Assembly: GCA_024349245.1 (NCBI GenBank)
Contig: JALDNG010002678.1
Span: forward strand, 24,912-88,911
Direction of reading: 5' to 3'
Length of the DNA: 64,000 nt
Source of the DNA: Neodontobutis hainanensis
Taxonomy: Eukaryota; Chordata; Actinopteri; Gobiiformes; Odontobutidae
Shown here: positions 35,616 through 47,860 of the stretch, piece by piece
Numbering within the stretch: the first letter of the stretch is position 1
Layout of the letters: every line of letters starts with the position of its first letter
The notes under the pieces: model-generated
Database searches by the model: none
Seen by the model: the letters and a program-made list of their open reading frames with translations, nothing else
What the model was told of the DNA's origin: nothing
Translations under genes and position numbers: made by a program

Positions 35616-36415
35616 ATGCCCCAATCACCAACAAAAGGCCAGCAGTGTCCTGGGACAAGAGGAGACTAATGCTAAAGTAAAGGAGTGAAATACAGTCTGA
35701 GAAATGCACTGACAATAAAAATCAGGTTCAGTTTAAGAACAAACTGATCTCACATTATAGTCTCACAATTGTTCTAGAAATCTTCCAAAAGCACCATCAC
35801 AATTTTTGTTTTTGCAAAAACTACAATATTGATTTTATCACAATAAATGTTTTAAATTAAAATTTTACAAAAACCTTTCACTGTTCCCAGTAAAATTATT
35901 TTGTAAAATAATGTAAAACAAATACAGTTATATACTGACTATCTGCATGTTACTGACAATATAAAAGTCAACATGACAGTTTGAGTCAGTAGAGAGCAAC
36001 TGGACTTTTTAATTTTTTTATTTTTATGAAACATTTCATGTGTCTGTGTAAAGTGGCATTTTATTTGTGTTTAACATTCAGTTGTGAAAGATCTCATGAC
36101 TTATTGTGAGTTTAGTAGTGAGTCAAATGTTTGTGTAAAAAAGAGGGTGGAACTAGTTTTTCACATTCAAGTTACATATAATAATAATTTGAAGTTTTAC
36201 AAACACATAAAGTACAAATCTTGTTTTCTAAACTGTAAACACTTCCCAACTGCATCACAGTCAGATGTTCTGAAACAACTGTGACACAAGCATCTGAAGA
36301 AATCCAATTTCTCCAAATGTTTCTGACGACCGAAGCATCACAGTGGTTCTTGCCCCTAAATACAACTCAGCCTGTGTTTATTAACTCTGATAAACAAGTT
36401 TAGAATAAATAAAAC
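35616..36415. other. AT-rich spacer, no gene seen
   Basis: No Ig exon, repeat protein or RNA gene recognised. It may contain the 3' part of the minus-strand gene whose exons begin at 36420, but no further exon could be supported. Confidence 0.45.
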
Positions 36416-36419
36416 ATAC

Positions 36420-36893
36420 CTGTAAAGAAAGATGCAATATTTGGCATCTTTTCTGCCTCCGTCGCCAACAGCCTCAAGTATGATTTCCTGGCCTCGTTTT
36501 CCCGCTGCAGCTTTGTCACAGTGTCGCCTAAACGGAGCAAAGACACATGTCAGACTTTTGTGAACAATGAGAAAATCACCAATAAACACTCACAGAAAGC
36601 CAGGAACAGCACAAAACACAACAGTGAGAGGATTGCTGTGAAGTCAGGCCGTTTCCAAAGATTGGAAGGCACTGAGCGGGGCGTTGACGACCCAGAGTTG
36701 CACTGTAGCTCCTCATTTGTCCCATGAGCCAAACTCGGCTCGCTGTGAGACCTTCGCCTTTTAAAGACAACAAAGGACAGGTGCTTTGAGAAAATCAAAC
36801 AGCAAGTACAAACTAAATGTGTCTGAACTCAAAGTACATTTTACCTGTTAAGGAGATTCCTGTTGGAAATAAGGCGAGGGCTTCTGCGTGGAC
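36420..36893 (-). CDS. Three exons of an unrecognised minus-strand gene (partial)
   Basis: Three exons with canonical acceptors and donors join in one frame: 36893-36845 (49 nt), 36757-36594 (164 nt) and 36527-36420 (108 nt). Phases fit at both junctions (AG|G and T|GC). The product reads PRRSPRLISNRNLLN, RRRSHSEPSLAHGTNEE, a Ser-rich piece, a hydrophobic stretch (TAILSLLCFVLFLAFC) that could span a membrane, then DTVTKLQRENEARKSYLRLL and MPNIASFFTG. The basic RRSPR-type start and a charged helical end suggest an anchored or nuclear-envelope-like protein, but I do not recognise the family. Start and stop lie outside the exons seen. If the middle exon really ends earlier, the hydrophobic part would be intron. 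Confidence 0.45.
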
Positions 36894-36989
36894 CTACAGT
36901 CGAGGCAGAGAAAAGACACATTATTAGTGGAAACTGCTCATTTTGTTTTTACACTGGATTTCAATCCAAGAGCAACAAATGTAGGCTGA

Positions 36990-37225
36990 AAACCTTTTGA
37001 ACCCCAGTCACTGCAGTGGACGTTTCTGTTGATTCTTTTAAAAGCAGCTGAAGACACTTTTGTTTAAACAAGCTTTTAGTTGATTGGGCTTTTTATGTTT
37101 ATAATATTTTGTGTTTGTAATTTTTATTCTCAAGGTTTTATTGTTCTTTTATTCCACTTTGTAAAGCACTTTGTGATTTGTATCTGTGAAAGGTGCTATA
37201 TAAATAGAATTTACTTACTTACTTT
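36990..37225 (+). mobile_element. LINE 3' end fragment, plus strand
   Basis: Encodes the C-terminal end QLKTLLFKQAFS and a stop, followed by the typical tail CACTTTGTGATTTGTATCTG, GTGCTATATAAATAGAATTT and ACTTACTTAC. It is a 5'-truncated CR1/Rex-group insertion. Confidence 0.7.
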
Positions 37226-37699
37226 AACTTTAACAGTGTTCAATGGGAAACTTGCCACTTTAGCTCCGTCTTGTGGTTATTATTTCCTGACTGCAGTACT
37301 TTGAGTGGCCACAGGTGATAATGAGACAAGAAACTTCTCAAGTCTCTGTTCTAAACATATTCAGTAACATTTCGACATGTACAGCTGCAAACAAGGGTTA
37401 TCAGGAAACATGTACAAGTACTCACTGTGTGGTACTAGTATCCTTCTCAGATTCTGCCACACAAGTACTCCAGTCACTGAAGGGTGAGTTTTTAACTCTG
37501 ACTTTAACGTTGGTATCAGAGTTAATACATTGAAGTAACACAGAGGCAAGATTAACACTATGACCCCAACTGAATTTACAAAAACACCAAATCATTTTAC
37601 AGATACTCAACAGCAATGTAACAACACATATAAAGTTTAGAGTATGTACTTCATCCTACTTCTTTGTCTGCTTTGTGTAAACTAAACAATCTGTCTTTC

Positions 37700-37955
37700 T
37701 TCCACAAGTGAACTCTGGAAAACATTTTTTATTGTTACAGAGGTTGTTTTGGCTCTGCTGTTGTGTTCTTCATCTACAAAATGATGTTTTCACTCTGTAT
37801 GCAATACAGAAAGCAGTGGATAGAAATGAGTATTTATTTAAATAAGAGACATTGTAAATGACATACACTGGAAATTAAACTCTGACACATGGGTGTGTTT
37901 CTCTGTGGTTCTTTCAGGGTTTAACTGCTTCAACAACACGACAGAAAACAGACAG
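37700..37955 (+). pseudogene. Orphan subfamily A transmembrane relic and juxtamembrane exon
   Basis: 37710-37790 is a decayed TM exon (GTGAACTCTGGAAAACATTT, then TTGTGTTCTTCATCTACAAA) with no open frame. The juxtamembrane exon 37918-37955 (RFNCFNNTTENRQ) is intact with both splice sites and equals that of A2. It marks another dead subfamily A copy lying just left of the B1 gene. Confidence 0.75.
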
Positions 37956-38389
37956 GTTAGTGCTCACTGCACAGTCTTATTAGTTCAAATGTGAAAACTT
38001 CTAAAGGGAATATATTGCTCAGATGTAACGCACACTTGTATTCTAAAAAAAAAGTGAGATGAATAAAATAATATTTAGTGCTTTGTTCCCAAACAGATGG
38101 TTAGGAGTCAGGTGTCTTTACAATTTCCAAAATGAATAAACAATGCCCAAAAAGCCTGAGTTTAAAGCATTATGTTTGTGTGCATTTACTGCGACAAAAA
38201 CACCTACTTGCGACTTTGATTTTGAACAATTTATAATATAATGTAATCTAAAAAATAAGAGCTTTTATAAATCTGCTTCAGAAGAAGGAGGTCTGCAGGT
38301 TTATTATCAATATGTCCTTTTATTGATTGAATATGCTTTTGTTGCACTGGATATGGTTTAATATGTGTGTGTTGAGGGAAAGAATGAGG

Positions 38390-38660
38390 TAGGGTCCTTT
38401 TAAAACGAGGACAGCTCTCTGGACTCTGCAGGGAAGGTCAGGAGGTCGGGTAGGTCTGGAGGTCTGGTGCTTTCTGAGGATCTTAGGTGACGTGCTTCAT
38501 TTCCTCAGCCTCTGAAGGAAGTACAGCTGCTGTTGTGTCTTCTAAAACAGCTGGGTGGTCTTAATTGTCCAGGTGAGGTCCTCGCTGATGTGCAGGGGCC
38601 AGGGTTTCAGGGATGCTGCTCTGAATACCACTTTCTCAAAACAAGACAACTTCCAAAATA
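38390..38660 (-). mobile_element. LINE RT C-terminal fragment, minus strand
   Basis: The minus strand reads HISEDLTWT, then QQQLYFLQRLRK around stops, the conserved end of RT in many fish LINEs. It is short and decayed, and its family is uncertain. Confidence 0.6.
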
Positions 38661-39224
38661 TATGCATTAAACATGTAAATATGTTTACAATAATTATAAT
38701 CATTGGTAGTTATTTGTCAGTCTCTTCTCTCAGTCTCTTCACATTTCTAAATGATCCTCTCATCATTGACTCAGTTGCAGAGGAGGATAATACATCATTC
38801 TGATGTTATTAATCTGACTTAGAGGAGGGATCGGAAAAGGTAGAGACCACCATTTTGTTTCTCTTCTTATCGCTCGCATATTTTTACGCTCATCTCTACT
38901 ATATGTTCGTCCTCTAACCACGCTGATGTAATAACACCTGAATGTTTGAACTGAACACAACTAGAAAGCTTAAACTCTTATTCATCCGCACAAGTAGCTG
39001 TGCTGCACATTTATATGAAATAGTTACAATTGCGCAAAATTACTTTGTGTTATTCAATCACATTCTTTAATGTCAAAGTGAAGCTCATCTAAAGTCAAGC
39101 GGGTGAACACAAGTAAAACCTGGTTTGTAAAGTTTTGTTGTTATCAAACTAAGACCAAAGAGGGCTAAGAATAAGTATTTGTTATTCAGCATTACTCAAG
39201 ACCAACAGGTTTCTAAAGACGAGT
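38661..39224. other. Spacer upstream of B1, no gene seen
   Basis: No supported exon or repeat. It becomes similar to the other B upstream flanks from about 39215. Confidence 0.45.
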
Positions 39225-39381
39225 GAGTGTAAGAACTTCTTAATCTGTCAGAAGTGGAACATGATTAAAGACAGATATGAGATAATCTATTCAGGAAACA
39301 CAGCAGCAGAAACAGAGACTCTCTGAAGCATCACGACAACAACATACTTCATTAAACGCAGCAGAAAAGAGACACATCACA
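39225..39381 (+). promoter_or_regulatory. Conserved 5' flank of receptor B1
   Basis: GATATGAGATAATCTATTCAG, CAGAGACTCTCTGAAG and CATACTTCATTAAA are shared with the flanks at 5525-5693 and 57795-57911. Conservation up to the ATG suggests the promoter and 5'UTR were copied with the genes. Confidence 0.5.
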
Positions 39382-41479
39382 ATGAAAGGCTTTCTTCTGC
39401 TCATTTTCTCACTGGTGACAGGTAAAGACATGCTACTTTGAACAAATATTAGGCATAAATGTGATGTGTTAAATAAAAAAGTATATATATATTCTGTGTA
39501 TTACTTGTTTCTGTAATATTTAACAAATATAACAAAGCACCAAATGCTTTAGTGTGAAATAAAGTCTTTGGTTGCTTATGGAGCTAATGAGATGCTTTTT
39601 ATAAAAACAAGACTTCTACAACTTTGAACCTACGACTACTTCAGTGCAGTACATTTATTTCAACAGACACTGAGGGAATATCCTGAGCCACAGTTAAACT
39701 GACGTTAAAGGTGTTTTAATTGTTTTGTAAGATTAGGATTTAGTTTCTTGATGTTGCTTCTGTCTTCTTTTCCAAACTGTCAGTCTATCTACTGTAGGGA
39801 ATAAAATAAGTCCAAAAGTATCTAACAGAAAATGTAATAAATAAATTCATGAATGCTTAACTAATGAACACACTTAATGGTGTAGTTATTATAAACTGTA
39901 GCCACTTTGTCTTAATATTATATGATTTTTTTGCCGTGATGAGAGTTTATCTCTTGTTTCTGTCAAAGCTACAGCAAAGACCAGTTTTTTGGAGCTCCTT
40001 CCTGATTGATTATTAGGCTTTTAAACCTTATTTGACAAATATAAAAGCTCTGTGGTTTTACGTGATCACTGAGGTTCAGACGCCTCTGGGACTCACACAT
40101 AATGTGTCCAGAGCAATAAACAGAATTAAATAAAAGAAAAACACTGTATTAACATGTGTCTGTTGCAGGTGGTCAGGAGCTGGATGGATGTAAAGGAGGA
40201 TGGGTCAGGTTCACCTGTAAAAATACAGATCATCATCATTTAAACTTTCCAACAGAGAAAATGAAAACTTTTGGAAAAGATGGAAACATTTTTACTGTCA
40301 TTAAAAACCTTCAACAAGACGACAGTGTGACAGTCTGTTCAAGAAATGGATCAAGAAAACTGAGAATTGGTAAAACAAACCAGCTCAATTATTTATGATA
40401 GATGAAGAATTAGTGTCCATTTTAAAATATAATCAATTAATGCAAATGTGACAAATGCATTTTGAGTTTCTTTCATTTCTTTTATTTGCAGTTGACTGTG
40501 AAGACCAGATTAAACAGACTGTCCTTACTAAAGCTACAACTACAATCAACTGTGGAAACAGAAAAATAAAACAAACAGGACAACATTATTTGTGCAAAGA
40601 GACGGAGGATTTCAAGTGTGACGATGTCTCATCAAAAATGACAAACGAAAAGTACAGCGAGTTAAGAAACAGAAGTGGTTTCTTTGTGACGATTAAAAAG
40701 GTAACTTCCGAAGATGAGGGTGTTTACTGGTGCGTGATTAAAGGACATCAGGTCTCTGCAGCGTACAGGAAAGTCCACGTCACTGTTCTCTCAGGTCAGT
40801 GTCACAGTCTTTGTGTTTCTGTGTTTGTCGTCTGAGGCCAACGTCAGAGGAAATGTGTATTGAAGTCCAAAAAAAAATACTAAATTTTTCTTTCACAGAG
40901 CGTAAGAAATATAACACAAGGATATCTAACAACTCTTGGGGTGTATTCACAACAGGAAAGTCCAATGGTCTGCTTCTTTGATCCAGATGGAATGCAGACT
41001 TTAATTTTGTTGTTTGGTTTGGATCTTATTCTTATTTAACTTTTTGCAAGTGGACAAAACTATGTTATGATGGCTGCCCCATTGGACAGAAGTGAGGGGC
41101 GGGCAAAGCAAAGACAGTAATGTTGAGGAAAACAACGACTGCACTTGTTATCAGGATATTCATTTTGTTGTTACAGCTACAAATCTGTAAAAATCATTTT
41201 GAATGTCAAGAGCAGCTATTACAAAGTCATTTTTATCATGTGTTATTTGTTATTTTGCACTGGTGAAGAAGTGCTGCAGGACAGATGCTAGTGAGAAGAC
41301 GTGCTCTGTGTGCATGCTGGCAGCAGCTGTGCTGAGCAGAAGACAGAACAGTTAGGGCTACGGTAGCTCGTTAACTGCAAAAATGCTGATGACTTTTGGA
41401 GTCGGATCGGGCCGGTTCATATTCACACTGTGAACCGTACCAGAGTCCGTTTGGAGTTTGTTTAGTCCAGACCCGAGTT

Positions 41480-42045
41480 TGCATGAGTTTATTCACACCT
41501 GCACACTTAGACTTGGCACACCGGACCAACGTTGGAAACGAGGCAGCTCTGAGCTGAGGTCTAAATTTTCCTCATTCTGGACACACTCTTTGCGGGAATA
41601 CCGAGGAACATAGTCCCTCCAGTGTTTTGTGGGTGTTCCCTCCGTCCCTGGACCTCCTCTTGGTGGGACAAGCCCTGAACCTCTTTCCAGAGCATCGAGC
41701 CTGACACACCTCAGCTGGCTCCTTTTGATGTGGCTAAACTCTGTGCTCTGAGCAGCCAGAAAGTTCATTTCAGCCGCCTGTATCTGGGATCTTGCTCTTT
41801 CGTTCATGACCCTGACCTCGTGACCACAGGTGAGAGTGGGAATGGAGGCACTGCCTTTCAGCTCAGCTCCTTCTTCACCACAACAGACCGTTACATCAAG
41901 TACATTGCTGCAAATGATTTACCGATCCATCTGTCAATCTCCAGTTCCATCCTTCCCTCACTCATCAACACGACCCTGAGACACTTGAGGCTGGAACCTG
42001 GAGAGGGCAGGCCACCTTTTCCAGCTAAAAATTATGATCTCAGAC
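41480..42045 (-). mobile_element. LINE C-terminal fragment in B1 intron 3, minus strand
   Basis: The minus strand encodes SEGRMELEIDRWIG, RSVVVKKELS, SQIQAAEMNFL, KRSQLRCVRL and HWRDYVPRYS, the end of RT and the C-terminus of a LINE. The same family lies in plus orientation at 59895-61515, and a 60-base piece lies at 51422-51483. It is disabled. Confidence 0.8.
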
Positions 42046-42828
42046 TTTGATAAATAAAAAGTGATTGCTAGAAGAGACTAAAATTCAAAACAATACACTA
42101 ACTGGATCATAAGAGTAGAGCTCGGTCTTGAGTTTCATTGACACAAGCATGAGACTTCAACACTATTCATCATTGTCCTTGTCTGTTTTCCCATTTAGAT
42201 CTCACTACCTTTGAGAAGAATGCAGCAGTTAAAGAAGATATTGAATATACATGTAACTATTCAAAGAAACAATCCAACAATACATTCCTTTGTAAAGGAG
42301 AAGATCCAGAGACATGCCATCGTTTGGTGAACAGAGAGCAGCCAAGTCTGAGCCCAGAGAGGTTTACTCTGAAGGACATTAAGAAAAGAGGATTATCCTT
42401 AAAATAAACAACATAACAGAAGAAGACAAAGGGATGTACTGGATTGGAGCTGAAAGCAACAACACAAAATATGAAAAACACTTCCTGTGCAGACTGAACC
42501 TGACTGTCGGTGAGTTTAGTTTTATTTATTAGATGTTATATGTTGCCTTTGTGCAAAACTGTAAAGTGGAGAAATGCTTTCTTATCTTTGACATAAAACA
42601 ATAGTCAATAGGCCTTTAGGAAAAATACATTCAAATACATAGCGCCCTACAATGACAAATGCATGTCTTTATATCAGGTTGGTTACTTTCAAATGTCCTC
42701 TTCTGAGTAAAGTGAGCTGTTCTGACCTTAAGTACAAACTAAACAGACAAAATGTAGTAAGACATGTCTGCTCTACAAAGTGTTCCTGTATCGTGTCAGG
42801 TCACATGCTCTTTGTCTTTACGTCACAG

Positions 42829-42900
42829 CCCAACGTGTGTCTGAGACGGGACAGGAAAGTTACACAACGTGGGAATTACAGTAAAGAGTCAGACAGATGT
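42829..42900 (+). pseudogene. Trace of a further Ig-like exon in B1
   Basis: CAGCCCAACGTGTGTCTGAG with an acceptor-like CGTCACAG repeats the start of the relic at 52248 in the chimeric gene, then diverges. It is too short to be coding. It suggests that subfamily B once had a fourth Ig exon after Ig3. Confidence 0.3.
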
Positions 42901-43139
42901 CAAATGGCAGACGGTTGGTTTGGGATGATAGGATAGTAAGGGACGGCGTCTGTGAGATGTTTAGGTGGAGCTGGTTGTGTGAGCCCAGTGGCCTTGTGTT
43001 GATGGGAGTTCGGGAGTAGCAGGGGAATAAGATAAGACCCAGCTGCTGGCCAGACTTCTAATAAGAGAAGGGACTTGGGCAGAGGAAGGGAAACAGAAAT
43101 TTGTAATTTATCTATTTCGATAATTTATCCGGATCATAA

Positions 43140-43720
43140 TCAATCAGTTCTGGTTCTTAACCTTGATGTTTCCTGTTTCATGGTCAGACCCGTAATACCA
43201 CGTAGCAGCTCACAGGTCTGACTCTCGGTCTTGTCCACTCTTTTCTGTATGTCCACAGTCTGTGCTGAGATGTCGCGAGTCAGCTCCTCGGACTGCGAGT
43301 CTCTCTGTTCTAATCCCTTCAGCCTGTCACTCGCATCACAGAAGGACTGTTTAATTTCAGCAGACAGCAGCTGTCTTACAAATTTTTTGATAGTTTAAGT
43401 CAGTCCCCAGACCAATGAGCAGGAACCCCACTATCATAAATCCAAAAAGAAATAAATCCTCAACATCCTGAACGGACAGAACTTCTAAACACAGAACTTG
43501 CCAGTTCTTCCAGGCGTCCTGTGAGTATAGCCTGCCGCAAAGGTCCCGCCAGAGCAAATGGGTTCTCCCGGTGCACCCTTCTTATGAGAAAAATTGTCAA
43601 TTGTGCTCAGAGACCAGGTAATCAGATCCATTTCCAGTTCTTAGGAGTCCAGCAAGCAGTAAAGTCAAAGAGAAATAAGAGAAATATAGTATGACGAGAC
43701 GAGACAAAAGAAGCATACAC
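43140..43720 (-). repeat. Dispersed repeat of unknown family, copy 2, with open coiled-coil-like frame
   Basis: On the minus strand 43376-43140 is open for nearly 80 codons ending in TGA. It reads LSAEIKQSFCDASDRLKGLE, then a heptad-like charged stretch (ISAQTVDIQKRVDK) and RLRTRTD. Upstream in another frame is a membrane-like LFGFMIVGFLLIGLG. It matches copy 1 at 20530-21080. Retroelement origin is likely, family unknown. It lies in an intron of B1. Confidence 0.55.
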
Positions 43721-45382
43721 CAGAGGCAGGAGGAGACGTCCACCTTGTTCGAAAGCAGAAAGGATTAGCGCTGATCTTAGCTCTTATCTCAACAAGAAAT
43801 AAACCCACATCCCGAAAATTATAACCTGCAGCACTTCTTCAGAGTTTAATGCAGTCCAGACTTGTTTCAGACTTGTTTAGGACAAAATGTACCTAGATAA
43901 CTGTGACTTTAGTTTGTCATAATGTTATGGCTGTTTGGTGTATTTTTACTAATAATATCCACTTAAACATTTTGAAACACTAATATATCCATTGTTCTTT
44001 CCACAGACACCCGAGAGTTTGAGAGTAATGGTAAGAACTGCAGATAAGAGATAAAAGCATAACATTTTCCGTCACGTGTTAAAAGCCACAGTGTGTTTTA
44101 AAACTAAAGCCACAAACTGATTTTGTTGATATGTGTATTTTTATGTTTTTGTTAGTTTTAGATGGCTCTCAGATGGTAGTGACCCTGATCAGATTTGGGG
44201 TTCTGCTGTTGCTGCTGGTGGTGCTGGGCATTGTCTTTGTTCTTATTAAAAAATGTAAGTTTATTTTTTTTCCTCTTTGCTATTTCTTCTTATGTACATG
44301 CTGATGATACAAAAGTGAGCAGAAAAATCTACAACACATCAAATAAAAACCTTTAGTTAGAATTTTAACCCTTTCATTAGAATTGACAGACTTGGCAATA
44401 ACAATAGAAAACAGAGCATCTTATTCCAAGGCAAGGGTCAGCCCCTCAAACCTACGCCCAACCCTGTTCTTTATGGCGAAAGTCTCAAGCGAGTAGGTTA
44501 TTAGTCAAACCTCAACATGAGTATTATGATACATTGTCTTTATTGAAGCTATTGAAGGAGATTTGAGTGTTGTAGTCAAGAAAAGATCACATAAACTTAG
44601 ATCAGAGTGTATCAAGACAAGGACAAAACCAAGACTTTCAGAGACTGAGATTCACACAAGACTGAACCTTTGTATGATGCACTAGAAGAGACCCCTACTG
44701 TGAAATCCAGACACAACTAATCCTGTCTTAGATCAAATGTTCAGTAGTTTTCATCCACAAACGTGATATAGACAAATAAACAAGGTGATGTCTTCATTTT
44801 AAATCCACAGACCTCGAGGTCAGAGACCAAGACAAGACTGAGTAAAAATGAGTTAACTGGGACTTTGTGTTTGAGTCTATGTCTTATACAGGTCAAACTG
44901 AAATGAAAAACTCATGTAGGCTATGGTTTACATTCAGGGAACAGAAGAACTGGAGTTGCTGCACAGGCCGACAGACAGGTTAGTCTTGATAATAAGTGTG
45001 TTTATGTCTCTATGTAGAAAACAAAAGTTAAAGGCTCTTATTCTTTCTTATAGGATGCTGTTTATGAGGAGATGCAGAGACCAGCCCCATTGAAGACAGT
45101 CAGGACCCGTTATGCCACTGCTGACTCCTGCAGAGACTCTGTTTGTTATAAAACCAGTGCCTTCCCAAACATCGATGAGACTGTGGCGCCCAAACCCAGC
45201 TCCTCTCACTGTGAATACACTGCAGCGTTTAGTAAGAGCCAAGACAACTGTACCATCCATTCTCCATCAGCACGAGATCCACGAGAGAAGTAACAAGAGC
45301 TCTGCCATTTTATATGAACAAAAAATAATACTTAAGACTCAACAGTTTCTGTTGCTTCAGAAGTGGCTCCTCCAGTGTCAGG

Positions 45383-47860
45383 TCAAGACAAGACCAGACA
45401 AGACATTTATTTTTGTATAGCCCAATATCACAACAACAGCCGCCTCAAAGGGCTTAACAGACTGCACTAGACAACATCCCCTGTCCTTAGACCCTCCATC
45501 AGGGTGAGGAAAACTCCAAAAACCCAGCCGGGAAAAAGAGAAACCTCAGGAGAACCACAGAAGGAGGGATCCACTCCCAGGACGGACAGGCCGTGCAAGA
45601 ATGTGTCCAGGACAGTTGAAAAAATACATATAAATACAAAACATATTCACAAAAAAAACATTTATATTGACAATGTCCAGTGTCCACTCTGTGTGTGTGT
45701 CTGTGTGTGTAAGGTGGATGGGGCCGCAGCCATTGTCAAGGTAGATGAAAGATGAGCTGTGGGTCCTCACACTGGAGCTGAGTCGGGTACACATCACCCA
45801 GCAGATCAGAGGTTTGTGTCCACCCTAGGAGGAGGTAGAAAGGAGAAAAACAAAAGTGCTAAATACTACTGAAAATAGGCAGATGTAATAATAATATCAG
45901 CGGTTGAGTGTGTACCTACAGCTACAACCAGTGTAAACCTAACCCTATGATCACTCAGTCTCCATATGTTTGGTGAAATAAGTATGTTTTGAGTTTGCTT
46001 TTGAAAATCTCAACAGAGTCAGATCGCCGCACTTCCACCGGGAGCCCATTCCACAAAAATGGGGCTCTATAAGAAAAGGCTCTGTAGCCAGCAGACTTCT
46101 TCTTTATTCGAGGAAGTAGAAGGAGGCCAGCGTCCTGAGAGCGAAGGGTACGAGCTGGAGTATAGCAGGTGATAAGGTCAGATAGGTAAGAGGGCGCGCG
46201 TCCACAAAGGATTTTATAGGTTAACAAGAGAACTTTGAAATCAGCTCTAACATGAATAGGAAGCCAGTGTAATGAAGCCAGGACCGGAGTAATGTGATCA
46301 AACTTCCTGGTCTTTGTTAAAAGTCTGGCGGCTGTATTTTGGACCATTTGTAGTCTGTGAGTACTTTTCTTCGGCAGTCCAGAGAATAACGCAGTAGTCC
46401 AGCCTGGATGTGACAAATGCATGAATGAGAATTTCAGCATCAGCTAAAGAGAGGCAGGAGCGAATTTTTGAGATATTCCGCAAGTGAAAAAAGCCCAATT
46501 TAGTGACCTCACTAATGTGCTGCTGCAGAGAGAGTGTGGAGTCAAAAATGACACCGAGGTTCCTTGCAGTTTTGCCGTGCTCCAACACACAGTTGTTGAT
46601 TGAGACAGTAAGATTGTTGAACTTGTGCCGATGACTGGCAGGACCAATTAACAAGAGCTCTGTTTTATCCGCGTTCAAATGGAGGAAGTTTTGAGACATC
46701 CATGTTTTAATTGAAACGAGGCAGGCCTCTAGACGCATGATGTCAGTAGTATTATTCGCTTTTATTGGTAGATACAGCTGTGTATCATCGGCATAACAGT
46801 GGAAGTTCACTCCATAACTTCTGATGATTTGTCCCAATGGTGTAACATATAGTGAAAAAAGTATGGGACCGAGCACAGACCCTTGTGGCACACGAACTTC
46901 ACTGGTGCCGTGGAGGAAAAGGATTTATTAAAAGAGACAAAATGAGACCTATCACACAGATAGGATTCCAACCAAGAAAGAGCAGAGCCAGAGATGCCAA
47001 AAACATCTTTAAGTCTGTTGATTACTGCATGATCAATCGTATCAAATGCAGCACTGAGATCCAGCAATAACAGTAGAGCCGATGAGTCCTCGTCCATCTG
47101 AAGGAGGAGATCATTTGTCACTTTAACTAAAGCTGTTTCAGTGGAATAAGAGGCCCTAAATGCAGACTGAAACGGCTCGAGGAGGTCATTTTCCGATAAA
47201 TATAGAGTAAGTTGTTTTAGCACAACTTTTTCGAGGACTTTAGATAGAAAAGGTAAATTGGAGACAGGACGGAAATTATTTAGGCATCCAGGATCCAGAG
47301 TAGGTTTTTTGAGCAGGGGTTTGACCACAGCCTGTTTGAAAAGGGAAGGAACGGTGCCAGTAGACAGGGAGAGGTTTATAATGTTTAAGATAATTTGCCC
47401 CACATAGGGCCAAAGTTCTTTAAGCTGTTTTGCTGGCAGGATATCCAGGAGACACGTAGTTGCTTTACATGAAGAAACCACCTTTGTCAGCTCATCGAGG
47501 GAAATAGAATCTAAGACTGAGAGACGAGGTCGGTGGATCCAAGTGCATGGGACCCGAGCCAAAGAAGACAAAAACAAAATATTATCCCTGATATCTTCAA
47601 TTTTATGATTAAAGAAATCTAAAAGTCTTGTGCACTAAAGGGAGAGGAGTCTTCAGTTGTTTTTGGTTGGATAAGTTTAGCAACTGTTCCAAAAAGAAAC
47701 CTGGGGTTATGCCGGTTTTCTCTTATAAGAGATGAAAAATAGGTAGTCTTTGCAGTGCTGAGGGCGTGCTTATAGGTGTTTACACACAAACACCACTTTT
47801 GATAAGGTCGCCCAAAGCCAGGGCTCAAGTCCTGCTAAATGCACCCAAACTTCTTTAGGA
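45383..47860 (-). mobile_element. 5'-truncated CR1/L2/Rex-group LINE, minus strand
   Basis: Reverse transcriptase lies in order on the minus strand: the region before RT at about 47830-47640 (ENRHNPRFLFGTVAKL), then NNFRPVSNLPFLSKVLEKVV, STETALVKVTNDLLLQMDED, LLDLSAAFDTIDH, PQGSVLGPILFSLY, FHCYADDTQLYLP (catalytic YADD), ARNLGVIFDSTLSLQQHI and the C-terminal LKTYLFHQTYGD at about 45960. The endonuclease is missing. Frameshifts lie at about 46890 and 46400. The 3' region at 45383-45600 is also found in fragment form at 16680. Confidence 0.88.

Larger units (their letters stand above)
39382..45293 (+). pseudogene. CD300/PIGR-like three-Ig receptor B1, one frameshift in Ig3
   Basis: Exons: leader 39382-39421 (MKGFLLLIFSLVTG), short Ig1 40169-40369 (67 codons, GCKGGWVRFTC to SVTVC), Ig2 40492-40794 (TINC, YLCKE, DEGVYWCV), Ig3 42199-42509 (YTCNYSKK, TFLCKGED), 24-nt stalk 44007-44030 (DTREFESN), transmembrane 44162-44254 (FGVLLLLLVVLGIVFVLIKK), 41-nt juxtamembrane 44938-44978, and tail 45054-45293. 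The intron between Ig1 and Ig2 is only 122 bases, as in B2. Ig3 lacks one A in an A-run near 42390, giving TAA at 42405, while the copies at 51615 and 61601 are open there. Everything else is intact, so this may be an assembly error, or Ig3 may be skipped in phase. Tail tyrosines lie in AVYEEM, TRYATA and CEYTAAF, without a canonical ITIM. Confidence 0.7.
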
